Positions 45,026-56,752 of a stretch of DNA of 64,000 bases are shown piece by piece (within the stretch, counting starts at the first letter, position 1; each line of letters opens with the position of its first letter). Source of the DNA: Myrica gale (lineage: Eukaryota > Streptophyta > Magnoliopsida > Fagales > Myricaceae); contig OZ005606.1 of the NCBI GenBank assembly GCA_963930655.1, positions 18,516,001-18,580,000 of the forward strand. The letters are read 5' to 3'. The translations under genes were made by a program, and so were the position numbers. Below the pieces are notes generated by a model. The model saw only the letters and a list, made by a program, of their open reading frames with translations, was not told the origin of the DNA and searched no databases.

Positions 45026-45934
45026 GACCGTCTTAGGCTTGTACTTGACATTATCATCGTATTTTTGTTCGGTATTTTGATTATTTTTTATATTTTAAAT
45101 TAGTTTATATTCTTTCGCTTGATAAAATTTAGTACAATTTAAAGGGAAAATTAGTACGATAAAATAGGCGATTAGTACAAGTGTTATGTTAATAGAACAG
45201 GTAGTGTAATTAACTTGTAATTATATTTAAATAGGTGATTTGTTAATTAACTTAAGTGGAGAAAATTAATCGTGTAATTTAAATCATTTAAATAAATTAA
45301 TTTCAGTGAATTAAGTTAAAATTGGTGAGTTTAACAATAAAACAGAAGCAATTTAAACATAACTGCAAAGTGTTCGGATGACAACCATAACGTCAGGACT
45401 ACATAACAAATAAGCGTTCGAACATAGAGGGATAGAGTCCGGACTGTTATCATGTAGCGACACCATTTGAACGGATGAGCAACACGTCCGGATGCCGATG
45501 TAACTGTTGCACAGTTTACATGTGTTTACGTTACAAGATGGTGAAAAACAGTTGTGAATGTCCAAACGTTACCTAACCATTCGGACGTTTGGGTCAGCCA
45601 AACGTGCGCTGCCACGTCGTGCAGTTTAGATGTAAAACGGTTCGCACGTCTAACAAACGTCCGGACGTATTTAGTGTGTTGAACCCTTTTAAACGGTTTA
45701 AATTTTGGCATTTAATACGCGTAAGTTGATTGAGCCACGTGTGTAAAATAACCGTCCGGACGTTTTGTGTAGGGTCCGGGCTGTGTCGACGAGTTTTGAA
45801 AAGCTAAACGGTTCGGAATTTTCATAACAAACCCCTCGTCTCTCATCAAAATCTCATAACTCTTAAATCTTTTCTTCTAAAATCTTAGCCTAATATCACT
45901 CTTTCCAATCGCTCAAATCTTGGCCTAATATCCT

Positions 45935-46220
45935 GGCAGTCATAGTGATCGCCGCTGTAGATACCTAATTTCTAGCAGAGTCTTTGGACAAACGCTGTTA
46001 GATGTTAGACCTATAGTGCCGGTCACTGTACCTGATACCTTTAGCAGCGTTTGTTTAAAAAACACCGCTAAAAATTAGGTAAAACTTTTAGCGCTAAAAA
46101 ACTGCCGCTATAGGTTGTTTGTAGCAGCGTTTGTGGACAAATGTCGCTAAAGACACCCTTTAGTGGCATTTTTTTAGACCGCCGCTAAAGACCTATTTTT
46201 TTGTCCAAACAGTTGATGGA
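45935..46220. mobile_element. fragment of a second CACTA group (GCCGCTAAAG type)
   Basis: Words TTTAGCAGCGTTTGT, GACCGCCGCTAAAG, TAGCGCTAAAAAACTGCCGC and TGTCGCTAAAGAC are dense here. They resemble the subterminal wording of a widespread plant CACTA group with TTTAGCGGCG ends. It lies within CACTA D, so it is a nested fragment. Confidence 0.55.
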
Positions 46221-46483
46221 ATTTTGTGACGAATAACGTTCATCACCCTGATAATCGTCCGCATGGTATAGTTTACGTCTATACGTTGAGTGGATTTTCA
46301 TGACAAATGAAATCGGTCGCGATTTGGTGACTAAAGGTGAGTTGGTCACCTAGACTAACCCTTCATACAGTAAAATGGGACGTCCGGAGGTATTATTTGA
46401 CAAGGCCTGGGTTTAATTTTGTCACGAACGTTAATTTTGATTTGTCAACCAAAAATTTGTCACTAAAAGTGACTTTTTTAGTG

Positions 46484-49045
46484 AGCTTTCCTTTTATCCA
46501 TAACTTGCTGACTAATTATTTTGAAAGCATCCTAGAGAATTAATTTGAATTTCGAGACTGCTCGGTGCCGATCATCAATATTTTGTCATATTCAAAAGAG
46601 TTAGAAAATTTGTTCCTGCGGTGTGGAGGTGGGATTAAGATTGGTGATTTTTCCATGCAAAAGAAATGAAAAGCGACGATGCTTATATACTTCTTGTCGA
46701 GTTGGAAAGATAACGGCCGGGAGGATTACGGGACTGTATTCTCAACACATGCTGCAATTCAAAAAGAAGTAGTAGGCAATCATCTCTCCTAAGGGTCCTA
46801 GATTCCAAATCCAAATCCATTGATCTAGTAATCCTAAACTAATCCCGCAAGCAAACTTTGAAAAAACCAGGTTTTTAAAGTTTTTGTTGACTTCGGGCAA
46901 TAGACTGTAGATCTTATGATGTACGTGTTGGCTTTACATACTTTAAAATTCATCCAGCTTCGAATAAAAGCTAAAGCGTTTATCCGAGTTTGATTTATAA
47001 GAACAACGAAAAGTACCAATATATTAGCCAAAGCAGTGGGTTTAAAGTTTTTATAACGTTTTCTCAGATTCAAACCAAGTAATAAAAGAGGCTTTTGAAT
47101 GTGAGGTTCCCTTTGTCAATATTAAAGTCGACTTTACTGACGTAGATAGAATATTTAAGAGGTTAACTCCCTTTGTTAAAAGTTTTGTCCCAAGCCTTTT
47201 AATTTTTTAAACTCTTTTTACTCCTTTTGTTATGAGACCTAATTATAAAGAAAAGCATAATTCGTACATCACAATGTGGGGAATCTTTGTCACGCTAAAA
47301 GGGAATTGATCAATATTGTGACAAGGAAAGAAAATTAACCGATCATCATTTGATTGATCAGCCGGAAAATTGATAACTCCGAAGTCACGAGGGTTGATCA
47401 TTCTGCTAATTAATAAACCATCTATATTAGGTTTATTTTGGAGTCCCCCCCCCTTTTTCTTCTTTTGTTTCTTCGTTTTGCCGGGCTGGTGCTAGGTTAG
47501 GTTTAGGGTTGTTTTCGGTTTTCAATGTACATGCGGACTCGATCTCGAACATTCCTTTCTAGACAGATAAATGTATATCTCGTAATTAACCTGGTAATTC
47601 CCAGCTTCAAAGTCATCTGTAATCGAAAGGGAGCTGGAGAATGTTTAGGTGTATGAGTAGTCTCAATAATTGGGCTGAGCCGATCAGTAATGGCGATACC
47701 CCTTGTCTGGTTTTGATTTGTTCGTATCCAAAGTAGCGAACTAAAGTTGGCATCAATTCCTCAGTTATCCTGAAATTACCAAATACACTACATGTCCGAA
47801 AAGTTAGAAGCCTGGGAGCACAGAATCCTATGGTGGCCAATTTATCCACCTTTATCTAACACACTATCCCTTTGCTCACTTTTGAGACATAGCCAAAATT
47901 TGTTTGGTTATTTGGTGGTGGTAATAGTCTCAAAAGGCAACATGCCTTGCGCATTAAAACAATTCGATAGGGTTAATTAACAAAGCGAAAGTAAAACAAT
48001 AAAGGAAAAAGATGAAAGGAATATAACAAAATGATTGAAGGAAGACACGAGAGAATTTTACAACCTAAAGAGAGTTCCAAGTAAAGTCAACAAAGTAAGT
48101 CTTAGAAGTTTGGTTCAAGATAGAGACAAACACACCTACATAAATTGCTTTATGGCAAAATATAGCAGCCATCTATAATGTTCACAGATTATATATGGGA
48201 ATCTTGATAAGTAGCAACTTACACGTAATTTGAGGTAGTAATTGTATATATAATTTAATTTCACAATCTAAATCTATAGAGATAAAGAATAAAAAATTAT
48301 CCCTTTCGATATGGAAATTTTAAATTCTTCATATAAATAGAGATCTAATATATTAATTATTAGAGTAAATATCTTAAGCTCGAACTCTAAGTATTTTATC
48401 CTAATTTTAACTCCCTATTTGATGACATTATCGATATATATATAATACAAATGACAATTTATTAACGCGCGCAAACAAATCCTTCCTTTCGCGTTTGTGT
48501 TAAAACTAAGAGGATATACCAGCACTTTTTAAATGACAATAATTCCTGCGCCTGTCATCTTTCTCTCAACTCGGATAGGATTCTAAAGAGTAGTACTGCT
48601 GGATAAGAACAAGAGAAACAAGAGGATGAGCTAGGGACACGTACGCACGGTACTGGTTTAGCATTTGATGAGTCACAACATAAATCTCTCTTTTATATAA
48701 TGGGGCCGCCTGAATCAAAGTGCTATCACAATAGATTAGGCCAATGAAATCCAGTTGCGGGTACGGTAATCTTGTCCGAGATAGTGACTATATATGGTAG
48801 AACTTCGATCGTCACGTACGTAGCTTAGCTTTTGCGTGCAAGCTGCCATTTGTTCAAACAGTTTCCTTGTTATAAATTCGGTTTTTTTGTGTCCGGATGT
48901 GATATTTGAGGAAGTTGAGCCCTAGCTACCTATCTCCAAGGAATCAGTCAAATACCTAAAAAGTTTTGGTTGGAAGATGGGGTAAAGAGATTATCTGCTA
49001 GTATACTTCTCAAATTGTAAAATTTTGTGACTTAATCCTAATGAA
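46484..49045. other. no gene recognised
   Basis: AT-rich intergenic sequence. A C-run and T-run occur at 47446-47460. Scattered short frames have no family resemblance. 46540-46660 gives a short KELENLFLRCGGGIKIGD-like peptide that I could not place. Confidence 0.45.
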
Positions 49046-49099
49046 TACTACCAAAAAACATTGACTTTTAGTGACAAAAAAATTGACTTTTACCCATGA

Positions 49100-51850
49100 A
49101 GTCAGGATTGTGCGTTCCCTTTAGAACTGTTCCCCTTTCCCTTGGGAACACGTCATTTGATGTGGCCCCAGATCTGATGGTTAGACAGGACCCTTAGAGG
49201 TTCACGCCTTCTTGCATTCGTCCTTCAGTGTAGTTACACATACTTTGAGGACTATCCATTCTTCTCGCATTCGTCCTTCAGTGTTGTCTCCAGCTTGACC
49301 TTTGATTTTTATAATTCCATAACTTATTCGATGCAAATCTAAATCACATGAAATTTATCTTAAAATGTTCCTCTTTAATAAACTCAAAATCCAAGACCTA
49401 ACCCATAAAAATCGAACTTAAAATGGTCGCTTAAAAATTTCTTGGAACGAGCATGAAATCTGGGACGTGCAACAATGGTGACAGCTGACATCTGAACTTT
49501 AAAAATCCATAACTTACTCAATATTTATCGAAATCACCTGAAGTATGGCTTAAAATCTTCGTATTTCATAGGCCTATAAAGAAAAATCTCTTAATATCAA
49601 AGGATAAGAACAATCGCATCAAAGGCGACTCCTAATTCGAGCTTTGTATTCTGTAGAAACTAAATTTCTGCAACTCTTTTAAGAAGTCTATTCGATAATT
49701 CTTAAGAATTTCAAACATTATAGATCAAGCTTATCAAATGCTATACTTTCTCTAACAACAACAAATCCAACTTTAGCTCTTCACAATAATTCACCTTATT
49801 TTTCAGCAACACATTTTCTATGACAATTCTGCACATGCCATAACTATTTTATTATTTGCAGAAACTAACTCCATCATGCATTCTATTAACTTTTCCATTT
49901 AATTTCCAGCAACAATACCGACATCTCTATGTATACCTTCCAGCTCTCCATATGAAGGTATATATGTCACTCAAAACAGAGAGCATTACAAGCTTTCAAG
50001 AACAAACTTAAACAAAACGACAAGAATTCAACTCTTTTCTTGTCCAGCAACAGCAACAATTCTGAGAATCAAATGTATGCCGCAACTTCACTCATTTTCT
50101 TCATTCAAGTATGGTTTACAAGCTAGAACTACAGTTTTATTTTCCAGCAATTCAGAAAATCAAAATTATAACTTAACAGAGTAGCTGAAAGCCTTAGGAA
50201 GTACAGAAATGCAAACTAGTAAACTTGGATTTTGTAAAACAAGATTTCTACAGCATTTTTCCACGATAATAATCTGAAATTATTTCCCAAAGAGTCACCT
50301 ATATGTATTCGGCCCTTGAAACTTAAAGACTGAAGATAGACAATTGTTGTAACGTACCAAAGGCTTCTGCAGATTATTACCGATGCTACTTACATGACTT
50401 CCTTTAGTTTAGCAGAAGATTAAATAACACGGTACCTCGCAACATCTTCTACGGTTCTTCCAGAATTTAACTATCCTCCAAAATTGCACATACAACCAAA
50501 AGGACAGAACAGAAAACTAATGCACATCAAGAAGCCTTGTAACACACCTGCTCCACATATAATGTTCTGCACTTTAACACATAATTCATTTCCATCCAAG
50601 ATATTCCAAAACCTTTTAATCGAAGCTAAACCTCAAATTCCTCCGTGCATGTCCATTAGTTCTTGAAAGTTCATATTCTGAGACTTGATTCTCTAACAAA
50701 ACTAACACGCATTTCAGCTGAGAGGTGAATCTAATACGTAAAGTCAAGAAAACACCACATGCAAAGCTCGATCACTCACTGTCAAAGCCGAACATCACAG
50801 TTCTTTGTCTAAGGTTTAGTTTATACTAAGAATTCCCTTACCTAGCTCAATAAATAGAAGAAATTGGCCCCTTATTTCTTTTGGACCTTTCATTAAACAC
50901 CTATGGCATATCAATGTTTTCCTTTGAAATTCTAACCCAAAAAAAAAACATCACACTAATAGGAAATGTAAAATAACTATTCTGCACCAAAACTAGAAAT
51001 TCTTCATATTTACATTTTGTCATAAGCTTCCATCTACGACCAACTAACTTAGAACATAATTTCCTCTCCTTCATTCACATCTCTAGAATAGTTGCATGTC
51101 TATTACAATTAAAAACTCAACAGCTAACATGCACTGAAAATTTCGTAGTTATCTAATTAGAGCACAAAACATAATCTGTCAATTATAAACCTCTTGCGCT
51201 AACAAAATTATATTAACCTTGCATGCCCTTTTCTTCTCAAATACCTTTCATTTCCAACTCATCGATATTCAAATCTGACGTACAAGCAAAAAAAACATAG
51301 AGATAGCAACAGAAACTAAATATAACAATTACCCACACAGAAACTAAATGCTAAATTCCCCTTACCTTGGCTTCTCCTCTTGATTCTCCATACTGCAACT
51401 GAACCCCCTAGCGCTAATCGGCAATTTTCCCTCTTTTCCGAGGTTCTTCTTCTTCTCCTCTTTTTTTCTTCTCTTCTTTCTTCTTCCTTGACTTCAGTGT
51501 TCTTCCTCTTTTGTTTGTGTGTGTGCATGACAAAGAATCAGGGAGTAAAGAGGGAAGTGGTGTGCGTGAAAAAAAATAGAGAATGGAGAGGGTGTGTCCG
51601 TGCAAGAGAATAGAGACTGAAGTAGCGTTGAAGGGAAGGAAAAATAGGGGCTAGGAACAACTCTACCCCTAAATTTGTTAGTAACTCCCACTTTGATTGG
51701 TTCAAATGTGCGATAGATTTATTTATTTTCAACTTTTCACCCCTTAATGTTTCCATATTTGTATTTATATCACCAAGTTTCTTCCCTTTATATAAAAACT
51801 CAAGCCTATATAAAGATAAAATCTAAAATTTATATCTAGAAGAATAAGCT
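49100..51850 (-). other. unclassified repeat-like sequence with a promoter-like right edge
   Basis: No coding frame. A 23-bp phrase with GCATTCGTCCTTCAGTGT recurs at about 49215 and 49268. On the minus strand a TATA-like TTTATATAAAGGG lies near 51785. It is followed downstream by a purine-rich leader (51380-51640) and a plausible splice donor (CCAAGGTAAGGGG near 51363). The look is that of a long LTR or of a gene 5' end with a long intron, but no partner repeat or exon was recognised. Confidence 0.35.
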
Positions 51851-52229
51851 TTGCATATTTTACTATTTCAGCCTACAATTAATTTGACAACCGTATATTT
51901 CTTCCATGTACATATCAAATTATTGTTTCTACTCTTTGACAAAGAAAATTGAAAGCATGATCGACACACAAAATGATAACATGCTTGGCTAAGTATTAAT
52001 TAATCTCTTGTTCAAAGAAAAATTAGCACCGTTAAAATTGGCGGACAAAGATAATATTTAGATATTGATAAAAATGGATCAAAAATAAATGCAAAAGTAA
52101 AATTTCACCTTGAACACAAATTTTTTAAATTAAATCATACATTTCATTTTCAATAATTTAAAATAGTACAGCAATTAGAGTTAAAAAAAAGTATAATTTT
52201 AATATCTAAACTAACGTGAAAGGAAACTT

Positions 52230-53463
52230 AAACTGATAAGCTCCACCAAGTTCTAAGTCGGGCAGCACTCATTCGACAACATGTCTCATTTCAGACGAGT
52301 AAGTGGAGGGAGGTCCTCGACCAAGTTAAATCATATGTGATGAACCGAGTGTTGGTAAGTATAATTTATTAAATTTTAATTGTACAAAAGTTTATACGTA
52401 CTAACTGTTATATATGTTAAGGATGACTTCCAACTAGATTATGACTGGCCCGAGGATCGCATCACTGTGACGTCTACGATGAACACAACATACAGGATGC
52501 ATAGAAATAGAATGTACGAGCGTTAATTGGTGTTCAATTCTAAAGAATATGCATTACAGCTCCCGTATCCCAAGATGAACAAGGAAGAATGGACTCATGT
52601 CTGTGATTTATTTGCGAGCAAGGAATTTTAGGTTAAAAAATTTTATTTCGTCCTAAACATTTATTTTATTTTATTATTAATTGTCATAACAACTATAAAT
52701 ATACAATGCAAAGGAGGAGTTCAATCAACCGAGAAAATAGAACTAAGCTGAATATTATACACACATCGAGAGCGAGATCCTTCCAACGCGCGAGAGTGTT
52801 GTTAGTAAGTAATAAATTTATATTTTTAGAGATATTACTTAAATAAATGACTTAGGTATTTTAATATGCACGTTTGATCTTTCTTTTGTTATACAGAAAA
52901 ATTCCAAAATCTGATCATATTAATCATGCGCTGCTGTATAAAAAGCGCATACTAGTAAGGATGACATCAGAAGAGACACGAGAAAATTTTGTAAGTTGTA
53001 ACGTTAGATTTAATGATGCATTCGTTATGTCATATGTTTCACATGTGCTAACTTTATCTTCTTTTCTAATTTTGTAGGAAAAAATGGAGGCATTATAATT
53101 GCAACACGAGTCAAAGAGAAAGTCATACAAAGAAGTAGAGATTTTTGCTGAGGTATTGGGGACGAATGTGGGTTACGTGCGAAGTTTAGAGATAGAGAAG
53201 ATGAGGGCTAGACAGATGAAATATGAGAGTTTCTGATCAAGCGTTCAGAAATCGAGCAGACGATACGAAAGCATTGGCAGATGATAGAGCAAAAACAGAA
53301 GACAGAAGAAGAGCATCAAAATATAATGCAGGAGCAGCAACAAAACCTAGTAAAAGAGAAAGAACGGAGGATGCAACTAATGGGATAACAAATGTGTGAA
53401 CAGATGATGGAGCACATCAGACAGCTGACATCCCGTACGACACCCAAACGAAAATTTGGGTAG
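52230..53463 (+). pseudogene. Transposase_24/TNPA-like protein remnant in CACTA E
   Basis: Exon-like plus-strand pieces separated by intron-like AT-rich gaps read DDFQLDYDWPEDRITVTSTM, then MNKEEWTHVCDLFASKEF, then RRSSINRENRTKLNIIHTSR, then KIPKSDHINHALLYKKRI. Next comes SYKEVEIFAEVLGTNVGYVR followed by a charged coiled coil (EEHQNIMQEQQQNLVKEKER). The order and the S..NRENR.KL..HTS and EVLG...GYVR signatures fit the plant Transposase_24 (Ptta/En/Spm) family. Stops within pieces, for example after NRMYER near 52525, mean it is probably dead. Confidence 0.78.
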
Positions 53464-54173
53464 ATTATTTATTTTCACTAATTGATCAGTACTTATCGAT
53501 TATGTATTTTAGTTACTTTTAACTATCATTACATATTTGTAGACATTTTATTATTATTATTATTATTATGAGTATTGAATATCTTTCTATTTGTATTATT
53601 TGCGAATTATTTTTAAATTTTTAATTAAATTAATTCAAATACGTAATAAAGGGTTCGAATGGTAATAAGGTCATCCAAATGGCTTTTGTAGTTAAGACAT
53701 GTGCAAGTATAACAATCTGTCCGCACACTTCTCATGAAATTTCAACCGTCCGCAGGGTTATTCTTCTGTGCACACGGTCCTTAATTAACAATCGTTCGAA
53801 CGTTAAGAAAACACATTCCCGCGAGTTCAATAGACTAAGCGTCCACACTAACGGGGTACGTGGTCGAATGATTTTTGAGGTGACAAAAAATTATTTCGTC
53901 GTAAATGAAATTAACGATGCGGACGTCTTTATATTACCGTGCGCACGTATATTCCATGACAAAATGCATTTCGTCATATTGAACCAAATGTCCGCACTCC
54001 TCATGGGAACGTATGGAGAGTATGTTCGCACCCCTCATGTGAATTTTCATCCCAAAAATAAAAAAAAATTATATTTTTCTGAACGGATTTTAAAATCGCC
54101 AAAAGTGACTTTTTGAAACGGATTTTTGGCGTCCCAACAAATTCTGTCCCAAAAGATGAAATTTCTTGTAGTG

Positions 54174-54906
54174 AAAGCACATGAACAAACAACAAAATCA
54201 ATAACTAAAAACTAAAATATTAAAAGATTTTGGAAACAAACAAATAGGAAATGATGACCACAGTGGATATATATATATATATAAGAAAAATAAAATAAGA
54301 ACAACGAATTTTAAAAATAATTAAAAATAAAACAATAGAAAAGGAAGAGTGAGTACCACAAAATTTTTTTAAAAAAAAATTGGCCAATATTCCAGGAGGT
54401 TTCAAAATCACGTGGAGCGCACAGGGACGTACTGTCTCGCCATCCGGTGGAGGGAGGGACGCATGACTCGTAACAATTGAATAATAAAAATTTGATTATT
54501 CCATAAACAATTTTGGTTATAAAATTTTATGTTGGTATTAAAAACAAGGTGTATTGAAATTGGTGAATGAATGATAAAAGTAAAAGTAAAATTTTGAAGT
54601 GTATGATAGAAAGTAAAATTTTATACCAAGGACAAATGACAGCTTATAAACATAATTTCGTTCCAAAAAACTCTTTAGACTATTTTTGGTGGTCAATTTT
54701 TTTGGTGTGATATCTTTTGTAATTCCCAAAAGATCTTGATATATTGGAATTAAAATTTTCTACTTGTAATTATAAACAAGATTGGATAAAGGAAAATACG
54801 AATTGGTACAAACTAAAGAATTATGAACATGATGTGGTCTTGTATATATTTTCATCCGTTCACTTCTTAATTCACCGGTTGCTTCAAGAAAGGGATTGGG
54901 ATATTA
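54174..54906. other. AT-rich flank downstream of MS1
   Basis: The proximal part is presumably the MS1 3'UTR (minus strand). At about 54535-54645 there are words (GGTATTAAAAAC, AAAGTAAAATTTT) reminiscent of the M1 miniature family, but no clear inverted ends. Confidence 0.4.
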
Positions 54907-56695
54907 CTATGGCAGAGAATGTAAAAGCACTATTTCTTGCTCGCACCGGCTGCAGAGAAATATATGAGGAGTTTCTTCAGTATTTGGAATCCTAACACAA
55001 CGGGTGTGCTGCCAAACTTCACAAATATCACATGAAACCATCCGTTCGCCGTCGTCCTCTTTGGCTCCGCATGGACAATCCACAATTTCGTTATTCCGAC
55101 CACATTCGTATATTTGCGTAGTGATGATTCCCTGCTCTTTGGTCCTCCCCTCGAAGACAAGTTTACGGCCAACTTCAACCAGCCCAAAAACCAAATCTGT
55201 CCCCTGGGCATTCAAGTTCAAGGCTGATTCCACAACAAAGCTTCTCAATCCCATATAGATTTCCCGGAAGCTCCTTTGTACTTCTACCTTTAGTTCATCA
55301 ATGGTAGCATTGTTCTTCAGTGTGACACACTCATATGGTGGCATTGCCTTTTCTGTACCTTCATCAGCCTCTAACTCGTTGTTTCTTAACAAAACCGTGC
55401 AGTAAATATTTAATTTCCCTTCAAACCCTAATTCAACTTTCAAAGGCAGCTCTCCGAAATATTCTTTAATGAGGTATTTGGAGTCAAGAATTACCCCGGC
55501 AGCCACTGATACGGCCGAAAAAATTCCTGTGCCCTGCGCCGGCTTTTGATCTTTCAGAATGTACTCGTACAAATAGAATATGTCCTTCATTAACTGAACC
55601 CTAGTGATCTTGTACCTGGCCATAACTCTGGGATTGGTGATGGCCAAACCTTCTTGATTGGGTAACACATTGGAGATGTCTTCTAAGCAATATTCAAGAA
55701 CTTTTGTCACTGGATTTAAGCTCCGACGAACCAAGTAGTTTCCAACGATATGGTTTCCCAATGATTTCAGCACAAAATCTAGCAACCCAGTGTCACCAAT
55801 GTAGGCACGGGCAGCATCCCTAACTTCTTGCCTTGAAACCCACCTAAACTCTGCCCTCTTCAAAGCTTCAACTATCACCCGAGTAGCCATTTCAACCCTC
55901 TTAGGTGACCATCTACAGGTGGTTTCCACCAAGATTCCCGGGTTATACGTATCAATGCAATTTTCTTTAGGAAGACGGGACTTGAGCTCTAACATGAAAT
56001 GAAATAAGTCGCCGAGGGAGATTAAGGAATGGTCTGATAGTGCTTGATACCTTGAAAGGATAACACCAACGTCATGGCTGGAAGTGCCAAGGTGGTGGAT
56101 TAACAAGCGCAAGGGCATGCCCTGGATTGCTTCTATTGCTTTTTGGTACATCGGTTGAGTAACGCAAAAGGTTCCACGCCCGAACTTGTAACCCCAACGA
56201 CCGAACCATGGCTCGCCGTATGCTAGTCCATATAATAGCCTTAATTCCATGCCTCTCTTCTGGGAAATGTCCTTCAGACTCACTTTCCTACCAAATAAGG
56301 GCACAAATTCAACTTCAGTCCTATCCTTAATCCTAGAGCCTGACCAAAAACAAGAGAGGGAAGGTGTTGGGGCAAGCAAATAGAAAATTAGCTTTTTGCG
56401 GGCTTTTGCAATTGCCTGTACTACTTGAGCTAAACATTAGTCCGGCCCAGCCTTATTAATGATGTTCCCCTGGGCCTGGCTAATTAACTAACGAATGGCT
56501 TGATTAAAACTTTTTTTTATATCAGTAGCATTGCAAATGACGTTTGGATACTATTGCCTTTTTCTTTCCCCTAGGCCATATACCATGGCCCACCAGGGAA
56601 GGCAGTGGGCTAGGCCGTCCAAGATCTCATCTTAATGATGAGAACCCGGAGAGAAAAACTAAATCACTGGGCCTTGACATTGACGAAATCATCAT

Positions 56696-56752
<57 letters not shown>

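Larger units (their letters stand above)
43661..46483 (+). mobile_element. non-autonomous CACTA transposon D
   Basis: Left end GACTACAAGAAATATAGTTT (first base changed from the canonical C) followed by TAGGTGACAAAAATC. Right end TTTGTCACTAAAAGTGAC then TTTTTTAGTG at 46483. Subterminal motifs are of the GTCCGGAC type (43885-44120; 44450-44580; 45360-45800). A promoter-like leader (44090-44335) ends in a possible donor CAGGTAAA, and a second copy of that leader lies near 45730-45930. The 3-bp flanks do not match (CAT against AGC), so an edge may be altered or two elements may be joined. Confidence 0.7.
49046..54173 (+). mobile_element. CACTA transposon E, left end uncertain
   Basis: The right terminus is clear: GATGAAATTTCTTGTAGTG ends at 54173, preceded by GTCCGCAC/TTCGAACG-type subterminal motifs (53640-54010) and a TNPA-like remnant. 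A possible left end TACTACCAAAAAACATTGAC then TTTTAGTGACAAAA lies at 49046. Flanking triplets GAA and AAA do not match exactly. If both ends belong together, the stretch 49100-51850 is either an insertion or an unusual interior. Confidence 0.5.

Noticed and set aside
43661-46483. CACTA D as a clean single element with target duplication
   Set aside because: The flanking triplets differ and a leader copy plus foreign CACTA wording lie inside, so the boundaries are stated as uncertain.
51316-51756. Several overlapping frames of 60-77 residues on both strands
   Set aside because: They come from a purine/pyrimidine-rich leader-like tract with low complexity on both strands.
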